Below, in pieces: positions 17,678 through 27,255 of a DNA stretch of 64,000 bases (within the stretch, counting starts at the first letter, position 1; the number at the start of each line of letters is the position of its first letter). The notes below the pieces were generated by a model. That model worked only from the letters and a program-made list of their open reading frames with translations. It was not told where the DNA came from and ran no database searches. Origin of the DNA: Flavimarina sp. Hel_I_48 (GTDB lineage: Bacteria; Bacteroidota; Bacteroidia; Flavobacteriales; Flavobacteriaceae); contig NZ_JPOL01000002.1 in NCBI RefSeq assembly GCF_000733945.1, positions 2,543,001 through 2,607,000 on the forward strand. Direction: 5' to 3'. The position numbers and the translations under genes were made by a program.

Positions 17678-18661
17678 ATGAAAAATAGAACCTTAGGAAA
17701 AAACGGATTTGAAGTAAGTGAAGTTGGGCTGGGCTGCTGGCAGATAGGTGCGGACTGGGGCAGCGAAATTGCTAAAAATGATGCGGAACAAATTTTGGAT
17801 ACCGCTTTTGAAAACGGGATACGCTTTTACGATACCGCAGATGTGTATGGCGATGGTAGAAGCGAAAAGTTGGTAGGTGCTTTCCTAAAAAAACATAAAG
17901 ACGAGGTCAAAGTCGCGACTAAATTTGGTCGAAACGGTGACATTTTCCCTGATAATTATACAGAAGAAGGTTTGCGTGATTGTGTTGAAAATTCCTTGAA
18001 AAGACTGGGCGTAGATCAGCTCGATCTTTTGCAGCTACACTGTATCCCAACCGAAGAACTGAAAAAAGGAGATATTTTTGACTGGTTGAGAACACTGCAA
18101 AAAGAAGGTAAAATTGCCCATTTTGGAGCAAGTGTGGAGAGTGTTGAAGAAGGTTTGATCTGTCTCAAACAAGACGGTCTGCAATCCCTGCAGGTCATCT
18201 TTAACATTTTCAGGCAAAAATTAGTGGATGAATTGCTTCCGCAGGCAAAAACAAAAGGCGTGGGGATCATCGTGAGATTACCGCTGGCAAGTGGTCTGCT
18301 TACCGGTAAATTTGATAAGGATACTAATTTTGATGAAAACGACCACCGTAATTTTAATCAAGATGGTGCCGTTTTTAACGTAGGAGAAACTTTCGCCGGT
18401 CTTCCCTTTAAAAAAGGAGTGGAACTCACAAATGAACTTAAAGAAAAGTGCCCAGAAGCTATGTCCCTAGCCGAAATGTCCCTGCGCTGGATCTTAGATC
18501 ACGATGCGGTCACGACCATTATCCCCGGTGCAAGTTCTGCAAAGCATATTAAGGAAAACGCCAGGGCAAGTGAATTAAAGCCATTACCAGAAGCGTTGAT
18601 GAAGGAACTATCTGAGTTTTATAGTAAGAATGTGAAGCAGTATGTTAGAGGGAAATACTAA
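17678..18661 (+). CDS. Aldo/keto reductase
   Basis: 327 residues, a complete (beta/alpha)8 NAD(P)H oxidoreductase. The catalytic tetrad is visible: D52 and Y57 (YDTADVYGDGRSE), K82 (VATKFG) and His in LLQLHC (about 121). The C-terminal cofactor region reads IIPGASSAKHIKENARA. These enzymes reduce aldehydes and ketones, and the substrate cannot be told. It is a single gene between its own upstream region and a decayed gene on the other strand. Confidence 0.92.
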   Translation: MKNRTLGKNGFEVSEVGLGCWQIGADWGSEIAKNDAEQILDTAFENGIRFYDTADVYGDGRSEKLVGAFLKKHKDEVKVATKFGRNGDIFPDNYTEEGLRDCVENSLKRLGVDQLDLLQLHCIPTEELKKGDIFDWLRTLQKEGKIAHFGASVESVEEGLICLKQDGLQSLQVIFNIFRQKLVDELLPQAKTKGVGIIVRLPLASGLLTGKFDKDTNFDENDHRNFNQDGAVFNVGETFAGLPFKKGVELTNELKEKCPEAMSLAEMSLRWILDHDAVTTIIPGASSAKHIKENARASELKPLPEALMKELSEFYSKNVKQYVRGKY

Positions 18662-18682
18662 TTATCGGCATACATTGAAAAC

Positions 18683-19215
18683 CTAATGGGTTATATAAGA
18701 AGGATTATTTAATCTGCATTCCGGTTGTGGTAAAAGAAAATGAATTGTTAGGCCACTTTTTATCACCGTTTGAAAAAGCGGTGTTAGATTAGGTTTTTTA
18801 TAGTAGTTAATAATAAAATTTGCCACCGTGCCTCCGGTTTCATCGGCTTCGTTGATAACATAATCAATGGTCTCCAAAGGTTTAAGGTACATGGGCTGAT
18901 CAAGAAATTATCTTAACAAAGCACCTGTGGTATTAAAATAATCTACCCGACCTAAAAACAAGGAGTCCGTTTTACTGGTATTTTTAATGCTCAGTGTTGC
19001 CGTAAGAAGTGTTTTTTCATCACGGGAACGTTGATATATTTAGAATAAATAGGGATATATACTTTTTGTAGATTTACCATTTCCCTTATGACAGGTGCCT
19101 TTTATGTTAGATTATGAACGCTAAAAGTTTCTGGAATTTCTTCAATATCATTGTTTTCTTTACAAGAAGTCAAGAGATCTAACAGCGATAGGTCAGATAC
19201 TACTAAATAGTGACG
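18683..19215 (-). pseudogene. Decayed DUF3124-like lipoprotein gene
   Basis: Reading leftward from about 19215, the frame gives a lipoprotein-like start (LLDLLTSCKENND), EIPETFSVHNLT, a TAA near 19104, then VYIPIYSK. A frame change near 19030-19050 leads to IYQRSRDEKTLLTATLSIKN, SLFLGRVDYFNTTGALLR, a TAA near 18912, then YLKPLETIDYVINEADETGG and ANFIINYY down to TAG at 18683. The chain VYIPIYS / LLTATLSIKNTS / VDYFNTTG / DYVINE..GG.ANF matches my memory of the DUF3124 family. Two stops, one frameshift and no start codon make this a clear pseudogene if the family call is right. A short intact ORF (18683-18892) is only its 3' piece. Confidence 0.68.
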
Positions 19216-19398
19216 CGTAGGTTAAAATTAGCGTAATAATGAGCGCTTTACATGAATGCGATAAAGAACTGGATCAGAATATAATTCCAACTTTAAATAA
19301 TTGAAAGTCTCAGGGGGTAAAATGTAGTCCGTAGGGTTTCGTTTGATTATATAGAAAAAGGACTGTATTTTAGCTGCTTCAGTTTGATTTACAAAAAT

Positions 19399-20277
19399 AT
19401 GCAGATTAAATTTATAGATAGAAAGACAGGGCAAATCAAGCAGGAAACCCCTCCTGCGGAGGGGCTTTTGAAATTTCTGTACGATAATCCATTTGGTAAA
19501 ACTGCTTTTTTGCCCCTGGCCAGACGCAAGTTTATTTCAGCCTGGTATGGTAGGAAAATGAATAAACCTTCTTCGGTTAAGAAAATTCAGGACTTTATTG
19601 ATACGCATGGTATAAACATGGAGGAGTATGAAGGAGGCGTTCCTGAATTTACATCTTTCAACGATTTTTTCTACCGAAAGTTAAAACCTGGAGCACGTAC
19701 CATAGAAAGTGGTTTTGTATCTCCTGGAGATGGCCGTTTGCTCGCTTTTGAAAGCGTTTCAGATCTAAAACATTTCTTCGTTAAAGGGCATGAATTTACG
19801 TTGCCAAAATTTCTAAATGATGCGCAACTGGCCAGGAAATATGCAAATGCTTCCCTCTTTATACTGCGGCTCGCTCCTAATGATTACCATAGGTTTCATT
19901 TTCCCTATACCGGTACGCCTTCGGAAGTAACCAAAATCAATGGGAAATACTATTCAGTCTCCCCACATGCCCTTGCCAATAATTTTGTAAAGGTGTTTTG
20001 TGAAAACAAAAGGGAATATTGTACGCTAAAATCTCAAGACAAAGGGGATATACTTCTCGTACCTGTAGGCGCTACAATGGTAGGTACCGTTATTGAAACG
20101 TATAGTCCAGGTCAGCAAGTCGCTAAAGGGGATGAAATGGGCTATTTTGCCTTTGGCGGTTCTACCGTTGCTGTACTCGTGGACAGGGAGAAAATCCAGA
20201 TAGATGCAGATATTCTTCAAAATACCCGTAATAAACTGGAAACCTATGTGCAGCTTGGTGACAAAATAGGCGTTTGA
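19399..20277 (+). CDS. psd: Phosphatidylserine decarboxylase
   Basis: 292 residues from the ATG at 19399 (an in-frame TTG at 19384 adds five residues and is less likely). Family marks: SPGDGR (about 114-119), NDYHRFHFP with a catalytic His, SPHALANN, and the self-cleavage site FGGST (Ser near 255), which yields the small pyruvoyl chain. It makes phosphatidylethanolamine at the membrane. The C-terminal GGST and the length fit the longer PSD subgroup rather than the short archaeal-type enzyme. It lies downstream of the DUF3124 remnant and has no evident operon partner. Confidence 0.9.
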   Translation: MQIKFIDRKTGQIKQETPPAEGLLKFLYDNPFGKTAFLPLARRKFISAWYGRKMNKPSSVKKIQDFIDTHGINMEEYEGGVPEFTSFNDFFYRKLKPGARTIESGFVSPGDGRLLAFESVSDLKHFFVKGHEFTLPKFLNDAQLARKYANASLFILRLAPNDYHRFHFPYTGTPSEVTKINGKYYSVSPHALANNFVKVFCENKREYCTLKSQDKGDILLVPVGATMVGTVIETYSPGQQVAKGDEMGYFAFGGSTVAVLVDREKIQIDADILQNTRNKLETYVQLGDKIGV

Positions 20278-20561
20278 TAAACATGTACTGCAATCGCGTA
20301 GAGACTACAATTTTCGATTTAAAGCTTTTAAACTAAATTTTCAACAAAAAATAATAGATTAGAAAATACTTTTATAAAAAAATACACAAAGTATAGCCGT
20401 ATTAAAAAAAAATTATATTTTTATAATCTACAGGCTTGTTATCGTAAAGTGATAGGTTATTATTAATGCGTTGTTGACGAGTGCATTAATAAATAATGTC
20501 GATGCTGTAGATAGAGCAGTATTGTGCTGTAGAGCGTTACCTAACATTTCAAAAGATATAT
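20278..20561. promoter_or_regulatory. Upstream region of ROK/permease operon with inverted repeat
   Basis: TATTAATGC (20461-20469) and GCATTAATA (20483-20491) form a perfect 9-bp inverted repeat with a 13-nt spacer, extended by TTAT/ATAA-type arms. It lies about 70-100 bp before the ROK start and is a candidate operator or hairpin. I see no clear TAnnTTTG box. Confidence 0.4.
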
Positions 20562-21407
20562 ATGGCTACTGTAAAAATGGGGATTGATATCGGTGCAACT
20601 AAAACGCACATTGGTATCATTAAAGATGCCCAGGTCATAGATGAAGTAAATTACCCTACACAAGCGCAGGCCTCTCAAGAAGCAATCATAGAAGAGCTCA
20701 TTGCGCATATGAGCACCTTTGCAAACCATGGTTTTGAGAGTGTGGGCATAGGCGTCCCAGGACTGGTGGATGAAAATTCTGGTATTGTTTACGACCTTAC
20801 CAATATACCATCCTGGCAGCACGTTCCTCTCAAAGAAAGGCTGGAGGGACACTTTAAGATCCCGGTTCGCATAACCAATGATGCTAATATGTTTGCCCTG
20901 GGCGAAAAGGCTTACGGTAGCGGAAAAAAATATCAAAACCTTGTGGGAATCACGTTGGGCAGCGGTTTTGGCGCTGGATTAGTCATTAATGGAAACTTAT
21001 ACTCCGGGATACTTTCCAGTGCGGGTGAAATGGCAGATATCCCTTATCTCAATGCAACAATTGAAGATTATTGCAGCGGTAAATTTTTCAGGGAGCACTA
21101 CGGCGTTGAAGGTGTGGAGGTAAGTAAGAAAGCCGCTCAGGGAGATCCTGAATCTATAAGAATATTTCATGAATTTGGTACTCACGTAGGTGCTGCCGTA
21201 CGTATGCTCATGAACATCTTATCGCCCGAAGCAATATTTTTTGGTGGTTCGGTGAGTAAATCCTTTTCCCTTTTTGAACAGGGCATATGGGATAAATTGA
21301 ATGCATATCCTTTTGAACGCGTTAAGGGCAAACTTCACATTGCGGCTTCTCAAACACCTAATATTTCCATACTTGGCGCGGCAGCGCTCATAGATGGCAA
21401 CGAGTGA
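20562..21407 (+). CDS. ROK-family sugar kinase
   Basis: 281 residues with the ROK ATP-binding start GIDIGATKTHIGI (8-20), the sugar-binding GVGIPG-like segment (GIGVPGLVDE near 63), TNDAN (about 103-107) with the general-base Asp, and GITLGSGFGAGL. The zinc site of most ROK proteins (CxCGxxGC) is missing: the stretch reads MADIPYLNATIEDYCSG with one Cys, and the usual GH after GE is also changed. It is followed 33 bp later by a sugar permease. Likely substrates, from the neighbourhood, are mannose or GlcNAc released by the glycan locus; this is inferred. Confidence 0.85.
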   Translation: MATVKMGIDIGATKTHIGIIKDAQVIDEVNYPTQAQASQEAIIEELIAHMSTFANHGFESVGIGVPGLVDENSGIVYDLTNIPSWQHVPLKERLEGHFKIPVRITNDANMFALGEKAYGSGKKYQNLVGITLGSGFGAGLVINGNLYSGILSSAGEMADIPYLNATIEDYCSGKFFREHYGVEGVEVSKKAAQGDPESIRIFHEFGTHVGAAVRMLMNILSPEAIFFGGSVSKSFSLFEQGIWDKLNAYPFERVKGKLHIAASQTPNISILGAAALIDGNE

Positions 21408-21440
21408 TTTTAAACAAACAACCTATAAATTAAGCCCACT

Positions 21441-22721
21441 ATGGCACACGTAACTACTACAGACCAAACACCCTCGTCTAAGGGCAGTACCCAGCGTTCA
21501 ATAATAATTATTGGTTCGCTTTTTTTTATTTTTGGATTTGTGACCTGGCTCAATTCGGTGTTGATCCCGTATTTAAAACTGGCTAACGAACTCAACAATT
21601 TTGAATCCTATCTGGTGGCTTTTGCTTCCTACATTTCTTATTTCGTCATGGCGATCCCCTCGGCCTGGGTGTTACAAAAAACAGGGTTTAAGAAAGGAAT
21701 GACCCTGGGGCTGGTCGTTATGGCTCTGGGTGCACTTATATTTATACCTGCTGCGCTTTCGCGCACGTACGGTCTTTTTCTTTTTGGCCTTTTTGTACAG
21801 GGAACCGGGCTTGCATTGTTGCAGTCAGCCGCTAACCCTTATATCACAATTCTTGGTCCCATAGAAAGCGCGGCTCGACGTATAAGTATCATGGGGATCT
21901 GTAATAAAATTGCAGGTGCACTGGCGCCCATAATCTTTGGTGCCATTCTTTTAAAAAACATGGATGCGATCGAGGCGAAGCTCGCCGGATTAGGAGTTGT
22001 TGAAAAAGCTGCGGAACTTGACGCACTTTCCGAAAGGGTAATTACGCCTTATATCATCATGGCTGTGGTTCTTGTCGCCCTGGGTATTCTTATTTATTTT
22101 TCGGCGTTGCCGGAAATTGAAACCGACGCCGAAGATGAAACCGTAGCAGCGGCAAATAAGAACAAAAAAAGCATTTTTCAGTTTCCGAATTTATTACTGG
22201 GTACACTCGCTATGTTCTTTTATGTGGGTGTTGAAGTTATTGCGGGCGACACGGTAATTAGTTATGCGCGTAACGGCCAGGATATCCCAACCGATGTGGC
22301 CAAATTCTTTACGACCTATACCCTTGTTGCCATGATTGTGGGTTATCTGGTGGGAACGGTGGCTATCCCTAAATATATAACCCAGGAAAAAGCGTTGAAA
22401 ATATCAGGTATTCTGGGTATTTTGTTAGGTTTATGTGCCATTTTTTCAGACGGCTACATTTCCGTATTGTGTATCTCACTATTAGGACTGGCAAACGCGT
22501 TGGTTTTTCCGGCCATCTGGCCGCTATCATTGGCCGGGTTGGGTAGGTTTACAAAAATAGGTTCCTCGTTTTTGATCATGGCACTTGCCGGTGGCGCGAT
22601 CATGCCCCCGCTATACGGCTATCTTGCTGATGCCTGGGATGCGCAATTGGCGTATTGGATCATCATTCCTTGTTATTTGTATATTTGGTTTTTTGCCGTA
22701 AAAGGACATAAAATCAAGTAA
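21441..22721 (+). CDS. FHS-family sugar permease (FucP/GluP/NagP-like MFS)
   Basis: 426 residues with about 12 membrane helices. FITWLNS-like start (FGFVTWLNSVLIPYLK), long GTGLALLQSAANPYITILGP and LANALVFPAIWPLSLAGLG are the signatures of the fucose/glucose-galactose porter family, sugar:H+ symporters of the inner membrane. It pairs with the ROK kinase gene just upstream, so uptake followed by phosphorylation of one hexose or GlcNAc is likely. A bidirectional terminator follows. Confidence 0.88.
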   Translation: MAHVTTTDQTPSSKGSTQRSIIIIGSLFFIFGFVTWLNSVLIPYLKLANELNNFESYLVAFASYISYFVMAIPSAWVLQKTGFKKGMTLGLVVMALGALIFIPAALSRTYGLFLFGLFVQGTGLALLQSAANPYITILGPIESAARRISIMGICNKIAGALAPIIFGAILLKNMDAIEAKLAGLGVVEKAAELDALSERVITPYIIMAVVLVALGILIYFSALPEIETDAEDETVAAANKNKKSIFQFPNLLLGTLAMFFYVGVEVIAGDTVISYARNGQDIPTDVAKFFTTYTLVAMIVGYLVGTVAIPKYITQEKALKISGILGILLGLCAIFSDGYISVLCISLLGLANALVFPAIWPLSLAGLGRFTKIGSSFLIMALAGGAIMPPLYGYLADAWDAQLAYWIIIPCYLYIWFFAVKGHKIK

Positions 22722-22747
22722 AGAGCTTTAATAAATAGTTGAAAAAT

Positions 22748-22790
22748 GGGCTAAAACAGGCTAAAAATGGTTGGTTTTAGCCCTTTTTTA
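22748..22790. terminator. Terminator between convergent permease and LytTR genes
   Basis: GGGCTAAAAC (22748-22757) pairs with GTTTTAGCCC (22774-22783) followed by TTTTTT. It overlaps the last codons of the leftward regulator gene (stop at 22788-22790). Confidence 0.85.
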
Positions 22791-23489
22791 TTGTAAAAGA
22801 CTCTCTTTTACTTCATTTATATAGCTGCGGCCTATGGTGTATTTGAGGCCTGCAATTTCCACACAGTTGCCTTCGATGGCATCCACTTTGTTTTTAGAGA
22901 TCGTATATGAACGATGTATACGAAGAAAGCGTTCTGCCGGTAGGCTATCTGTAAAGCTGCTCAGTGTCTGGTGTACGATATATTTACTGGTAAAGGTTAC
23001 GATCTTGATATAATCTTTGAGGCTTTCAACGATCAGGATTTCGTTGAGATAGATCTTGTTCATTCTCTTTTTATCAATTTTGACAAATAGATAATCGGTT
23101 TCGGCAGTTTTTTCAGGTAATGCGGGCATAGTGGATTTGCTATAAAGGGCTTTGTTGACCGCGCGTAAAAAACGGGGAAAGGGAATTGGTTTCAAGAGAT
23201 AATCCAGAACCTCCAGCTCATAACTTTGCACTGCATATTCTTCATGTGCCGTGGTAATGATCACCAGTGGCTTGTACGGCAAGCTTTGTAAAAAACTAAA
23301 ACCGTCAATCATGGGCATATTGATATCAAGAAATAATAAATCCACCGTATGGGTCTGTAAAAATTCAAGACTGTCTACCGCGTTGTTGAAGGTTTTTACA
23401 AGTTCCAGATCTTTTATCTTCCCCAGAAAGTTCTTGATTACATTTACCGCCAGGGGTTCATCATCTATAATAATGCATTTCAAACTCAT
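22788..23489 (-). CDS. LytTR-family response regulator
   Basis: 233 residues: receiver domain (D9/D10-type acidic pair, phospho-Asp D55 in LLFLDINMP, K near 104 in LLKPI) and a C-terminal LytTR DNA-binding domain (about 135-230: ILIVESLKDYIKI, RIHRSYTISKNKVD). The start codon overlaps the stop of the kinase gene by 4 bp (ATGA), so the pair is translationally coupled. Targets are unknown. The pair lies between the permease and the first GH92 gene of the glycan locus and may control it. Confidence 0.93.
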   Translation of the reverse strand: MSLKCIIIDDEPLAVNVIKNFLGKIKDLELVKTFNNAVDSLEFLQTHTVDLLFLDINMPMIDGFSFLQSLPYKPLVIITTAHEEYAVQSYELEVLDYLLKPIPFPRFLRAVNKALYSKSTMPALPEKTAETDYLFVKIDKKRMNKIYLNEILIVESLKDYIKIVTFTSKYIVHQTLSSFTDSLPAERFLRIHRSYTISKNKVDAIEGNCVEIAGLKYTIGRSYINEVKESLLQ

Positions 23490-24550
23490 CTCAGTTTCAG
23501 CTTTAGATCAACTACAAATTCATCTTTAAAGTTATGAATGTCCAGTTGGTATTCCTCTTTATTATATCCTAGTTCAAGTCTTTTTTTGACATTATCTATG
23601 CCTATTCCACCGGGGTTTTTATGTTTCGGTACGTAGCTTTTGCTGGTTGCGGTATTGCTGATCTTGAAATATAAAAACTCATCTTCCACGGTGAAATCTA
23701 TCTTTATGGAAACAGATCCCACATTTTTGTTGGCACCGTGTTTAAACGCATTTTCAACAAAAGGAATCAGGAGCATGGGTGGGATTTTTTTATTCTCAAG
23801 ACTACCCGAAAGGTTCAGGTCAATATTTAAGAGTTCGCCATAGCGTATGCGTTCCAGCTCCAGGTAATTTTGTATGCAGAGCAATTCTTTTTTTAAACTT
23901 TGCTTGTTGGGTTTGGTCTCATAGACCAGATAGCGCATAAGTTCAGAAAGCTTAAGGACAACATCTGGGGTCTTCGTAGATTGTTCCAGGCTAAGCGAGT
24001 AGATATTATTGAGGGTGTTAAAGAAAAAATGCGGCGAAATCTGGGAGCGCAAAAAGCGTAGTTCGGTCTCCATCTGTGCTTTCTCAAGTCGCGAGACCCT
24101 ACTGCTTTCCCGGAGAAAATCTGCCGTTATTTTTATTGCTGTTACAAACGAGAGTACATAAAACTCGCCCAGCATCATCACAATCGCATAATTAAACGTA
24201 AAATCTGTGGTTTGCTGGGGCCCTTCAGGCCATACATTATGACTTATTAGCCAGTAAGTCAGTAGATACTTTAAAAGTGCCATTACAAAGATTGCCACTA
24301 TAACGATGCTTGAAAACAGGATGAATTTTCGTGAATATATAAATTTAGGTATGAGATAGTAAATAGTAAAATAGCAGAGGCCTATGTGTAAGGGGAATTC
24401 TATCAGATTCCCCTTTAGGGAAAACAGCAGATCATCATAATAACTGCCCCACCTTAAGGTATTGAATGAAAAATACACAAGCCAGAATACCACGTGGTGC
24501 CTGGTGCTGATATCTCTCGTCCTGTTAATGAAATTTCCCAGTAAATTCAT
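23486..24550 (-). CDS. LytS/YehU-type sensor histidine kinase
   Basis: 354 residues. Four membrane segments (about 18-35, 52-68, 78-102, 120-142) form a membrane domain without an obvious periplasmic sensor. A His_kinase core of the LytS type follows, with phospho-His H174 in FLRSQISPHFFFNTLNN, and a HATPase domain (VENAFKHGA near 266, GIGIDNVKKRL near 320). It phosphorylates the LytTR regulator encoded next. It is divergent from the GH92 gene at 24756 across about 205 bp. Confidence 0.92.
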   Translation of the reverse strand: MNLLGNFINRTRDISTRHHVVFWLVYFSFNTLRWGSYYDDLLFSLKGNLIEFPLHIGLCYFTIYYLIPKFIYSRKFILFSSIVIVAIFVMALLKYLLTYWLISHNVWPEGPQQTTDFTFNYAIVMMLGEFYVLSFVTAIKITADFLRESSRVSRLEKAQMETELRFLRSQISPHFFFNTLNNIYSLSLEQSTKTPDVVLKLSELMRYLVYETKPNKQSLKKELLCIQNYLELERIRYGELLNIDLNLSGSLENKKIPPMLLIPFVENAFKHGANKNVGSVSIKIDFTVEDEFLYFKISNTATSKSYVPKHKNPGGIGIDNVKKRLELGYNKEEYQLDIHNFKDEFVVDLKLKLR

Positions 24551-24755
24551 ATCATTATCCCCTTAATAATTGAGAAAACAGCATAGATTCTGTTGTATGT
24601 CTTTTTACAACTGTTATTGGTCTAAAATTATTTTCTAACGTGGACAATTTATAAATATTTAAGATATTGACTGACCAATAATTCATCTTATAGTTATACT
24701 CAAATCAAAAAGCGATAAAAAGCAGTGGGTTGAGACTTTAAAAAGAAAATCTAGA

Positions 24756-27002
24756 ATGATAAAAAAGTATATATTTTTCACGGGAATACTATTTCTGTTT
24801 ACGGCCTGCGGCGAAAGTGAGCCCCAGACCAAGCATTCAGATAAAAAGATGGCACTCATTCAGTTTGTAGATCCTTTTATAGGTACCGGCGGTCATGGTC
24901 ACACCTATCCCGGGGCGACCGTTCCTTTCGGTATGGTGCAGCCCAGCCCAGACAATGGTCAGAATGGTTGGGACTGGTGTTCAGGATATCATTATTCAGA
25001 TTCCCTTGTGGCTGGTTTTGGACAGTTGCACCTTAGTGGGACCGGCATAGGCGATCTGGCCGATTTACTTTTTATGCCCGCCACAAAGAAAATCGATCTT
25101 ACCGTCGCGGTAGAAAAACAGGCCGATATTCCCTATCTGTCCCGCTATTCTCACGATAATGAAGAAGCCCATCCCGGCTACTATCGAGTATTTCTTGAAG
25201 ATCCTAAAATAGACGTAGAACTTACCGCAAGCCAGCGCAGTGCCTATCATAAATATACCTTTCAGAAAGACGATGACCAATCGGTTATTGTAGATCTTGG
25301 TTTTGCGATCAATTGGGACCGGCCCACCGAAACTTCCATAACCTTAAAAAACCCTACGACCATTACCGGAACCCGTCACAGTAAGGGGTGGGCAAAAAAT
25401 CAAAAAGTGTTTTTTGTTGCACAATTTTCAAAACCTATCGTGTCGCACCAATTTACGGTAGACGGAAAGCAAGTGAAATCAGACAGTATCTCCGGTAGAA
25501 AAACGGCTGCACAATTCTTTTTTAATTCCGAAGAAAATGACTCTTTGGAGGTTAAAATCGCCCTTTCTTCAGTAAATATCGCTAACGCGGAGGAAAATCT
25601 GGATGCGGAAACTTCAAATTTCAGCAGAGTAAAAAAAGAAACCGAAAACACCTGGGAACAAATGCTTTCAACAATTGAAGTTGAAACGCCGGTGGATTCC
25701 TTAAAAACACTGTTTTATACGGCGCTATACCATTCGCACCTTACCCCGGTTACTTTTAGCGATAAAAACGGAGAATTCCGATTGCAAAATGACAGTATTG
25801 CCAAAGGTGATTTTACCGCCTACACCACCCTTTCGCTATGGGATACCTTCCGCGCGCAGCAGCCGTTGTTGACGCTTACAAATCCTGACAATGTGAGCGA
25901 TATTATCAGCTCCATGTTAGCGTATTATGGCATAAACAAAAAACTTCCCGTATGGAACCTTTACGGAAACGAGACCAATACCATGACCGGCTATCATTCC
26001 ATTCCTATCATTACCGAAGCTTATCTTAAGGGAATAAAAGGTTTTGATGCCGAATATGCTTTTGAAGCCATGAAAACCACCATGATGCAGGATGAGCGCT
26101 GGATGGATCTTTATAAGGAATACGGTTATATCCCTTTTGACCTGGGAAATGAATCCGTTACTGCTACGCTTGAATTTGCTTATGATGACTGGTGTGTGGC
26201 GCAAATGGCAAAAGCGCTGGGCAAGCAAAAAGAATATGAGTTTTCCCTGGATAGGTCAATGGCCTTTCAGGAATTATATGATCCAGAAACCGGATTTATG
26301 CGCGGAAAATCAAAAGATGGCAAATGGCACGAACCCTTTGATCCTAAATTTTCCAAACACGAGACCAATACAGATTATACCGAAGGAAATGCATGGCAGC
26401 ACAGTTGGTTTGTACCGCACGCGCCAGACAGCCTCATAAAACTAATGGGCGGCAACGAAGCTTTTGTGGCTAAATTAGAACAGCTTTTTGCCGAAAGTTC
26501 CGAGATTTCAGGAGATGAGGCCTCGCCAGATATTTCAGGATTGATAGGACAATATGCGCACGGTAACGAGCCCAGTCACCACATTGCGTATTTGTTCAAT
26601 AAAGCCGGTGCACCCTGGCGTACGCAATATTGGGTTCATGAAATTCTAAAGACCCAATACGATACCACGCCTAACGGACTGAGCGGTAATGAAGACGCCG
26701 GGCAAATGTCAGCCTGGTACGTTTTTAGTTCTATGGGTTTATACCCTATGAATCCTGCGAGTACCACTTACGAGATAGGTAGCCCTATTTTTGAAAAGAC
26801 AACGCTTAATTTGCCTAACGGAAACACATTTACTATTGAAGCAAAAGACGTATCAGACACCAATTTCTATATTCAATCTGCCACACTGAACGGTAAGGAA
26901 TTCAATCAGACCAAAATCCCACACAGCGAGATTTTAAATGGCGGGACCCTGACACTGGTAATGGGTTCTGAGCCAAATGAGGCTTGGGCGGTTGCTAATT
27001 AA
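24756..27002 (+). CDS. GH92 alpha-mannosidase, lipoprotein (copy 1)
   Basis: 748 residues with a lipoprotein signal (C18 in LFTACGES), so probably surface or periplasmic. GH92 enzymes are Ca2+-dependent exo-alpha-mannosidases acting on N-glycan or yeast mannan. Seen: the N-terminal VDPFIGTGGHGHTYPGATVPFG block, the catalytic-acid motif EGNAWQ (E543) and the base motif GNEDAGQMSAW (D647). The full family length is present. It is the first gene of the rightward hydrolase run. A second GH92 at 32497 is only moderately similar, which suggests different linkages or arms. Confidence 0.94.
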   Translation: MIKKYIFFTGILFLFTACGESEPQTKHSDKKMALIQFVDPFIGTGGHGHTYPGATVPFGMVQPSPDNGQNGWDWCSGYHYSDSLVAGFGQLHLSGTGIGDLADLLFMPATKKIDLTVAVEKQADIPYLSRYSHDNEEAHPGYYRVFLEDPKIDVELTASQRSAYHKYTFQKDDDQSVIVDLGFAINWDRPTETSITLKNPTTITGTRHSKGWAKNQKVFFVAQFSKPIVSHQFTVDGKQVKSDSISGRKTAAQFFFNSEENDSLEVKIALSSVNIANAEENLDAETSNFSRVKKETENTWEQMLSTIEVETPVDSLKTLFYTALYHSHLTPVTFSDKNGEFRLQNDSIAKGDFTAYTTLSLWDTFRAQQPLLTLTNPDNVSDIISSMLAYYGINKKLPVWNLYGNETNTMTGYHSIPIITEAYLKGIKGFDAEYAFEAMKTTMMQDERWMDLYKEYGYIPFDLGNESVTATLEFAYDDWCVAQMAKALGKQKEYEFSLDRSMAFQELYDPETGFMRGKSKDGKWHEPFDPKFSKHETNTDYTEGNAWQHSWFVPHAPDSLIKLMGGNEAFVAKLEQLFAESSEISGDEASPDISGLIGQYAHGNEPSHHIAYLFNKAGAPWRTQYWVHEILKTQYDTTPNGLSGNEDAGQMSAWYVFSSMGLYPMNPASTTYEIGSPIFEKTTLNLPNGNTFTIEAKDVSDTNFYIQSATLNGKEFNQTKIPHSEILNGGTLTLVMGSEPNEAWAVAN

Positions 27003-27106
27003 TAAATACGCAAAGTGACCTGCAAGGTATGAACGAGGCACGAGCGATCCTTGTAGGTCTAAATGGGATATTGTTTTAAAGAGCAAAAAGCAAAAAAACG
27101 AGCGAA

Positions 27107-27233
27107 GGATCTCGATACAAATTTTTCGGCTCACGCCTCAAATTCACTCGATTTGACAGTAGCGGTTACAGATACCGTCACTTCGAGTGTTTTTCGTCGA
27201 AGCGGCAGCGAAGACTAAAAATGTATCGAGAAG
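27107..27233. repeat. Extragenic palindromic repeat family B, copy 1 (diverged)
   Basis: The outer arms GATCTCGATACA and TGTATCGAGA are inverted, with inner arms CACTCGA / TTCGAGTG and a block CGAAGCGGCAGCGAAGA. It is the same layout as the copies at 31885-32000 and 32116-32231, with a different middle. It could fold as RNA between the GH92 and CBM9 genes. Confidence 0.75.
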
Positions 27234-27255
27234 CGATATAACAAAATAATTTTTA

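Noticed and set aside
18683..18892. Intact 69-residue gene
   Set aside because: It is the 3' piece of a longer broken frame; the residues upstream of its ATG continue the same family blocks after a stop.
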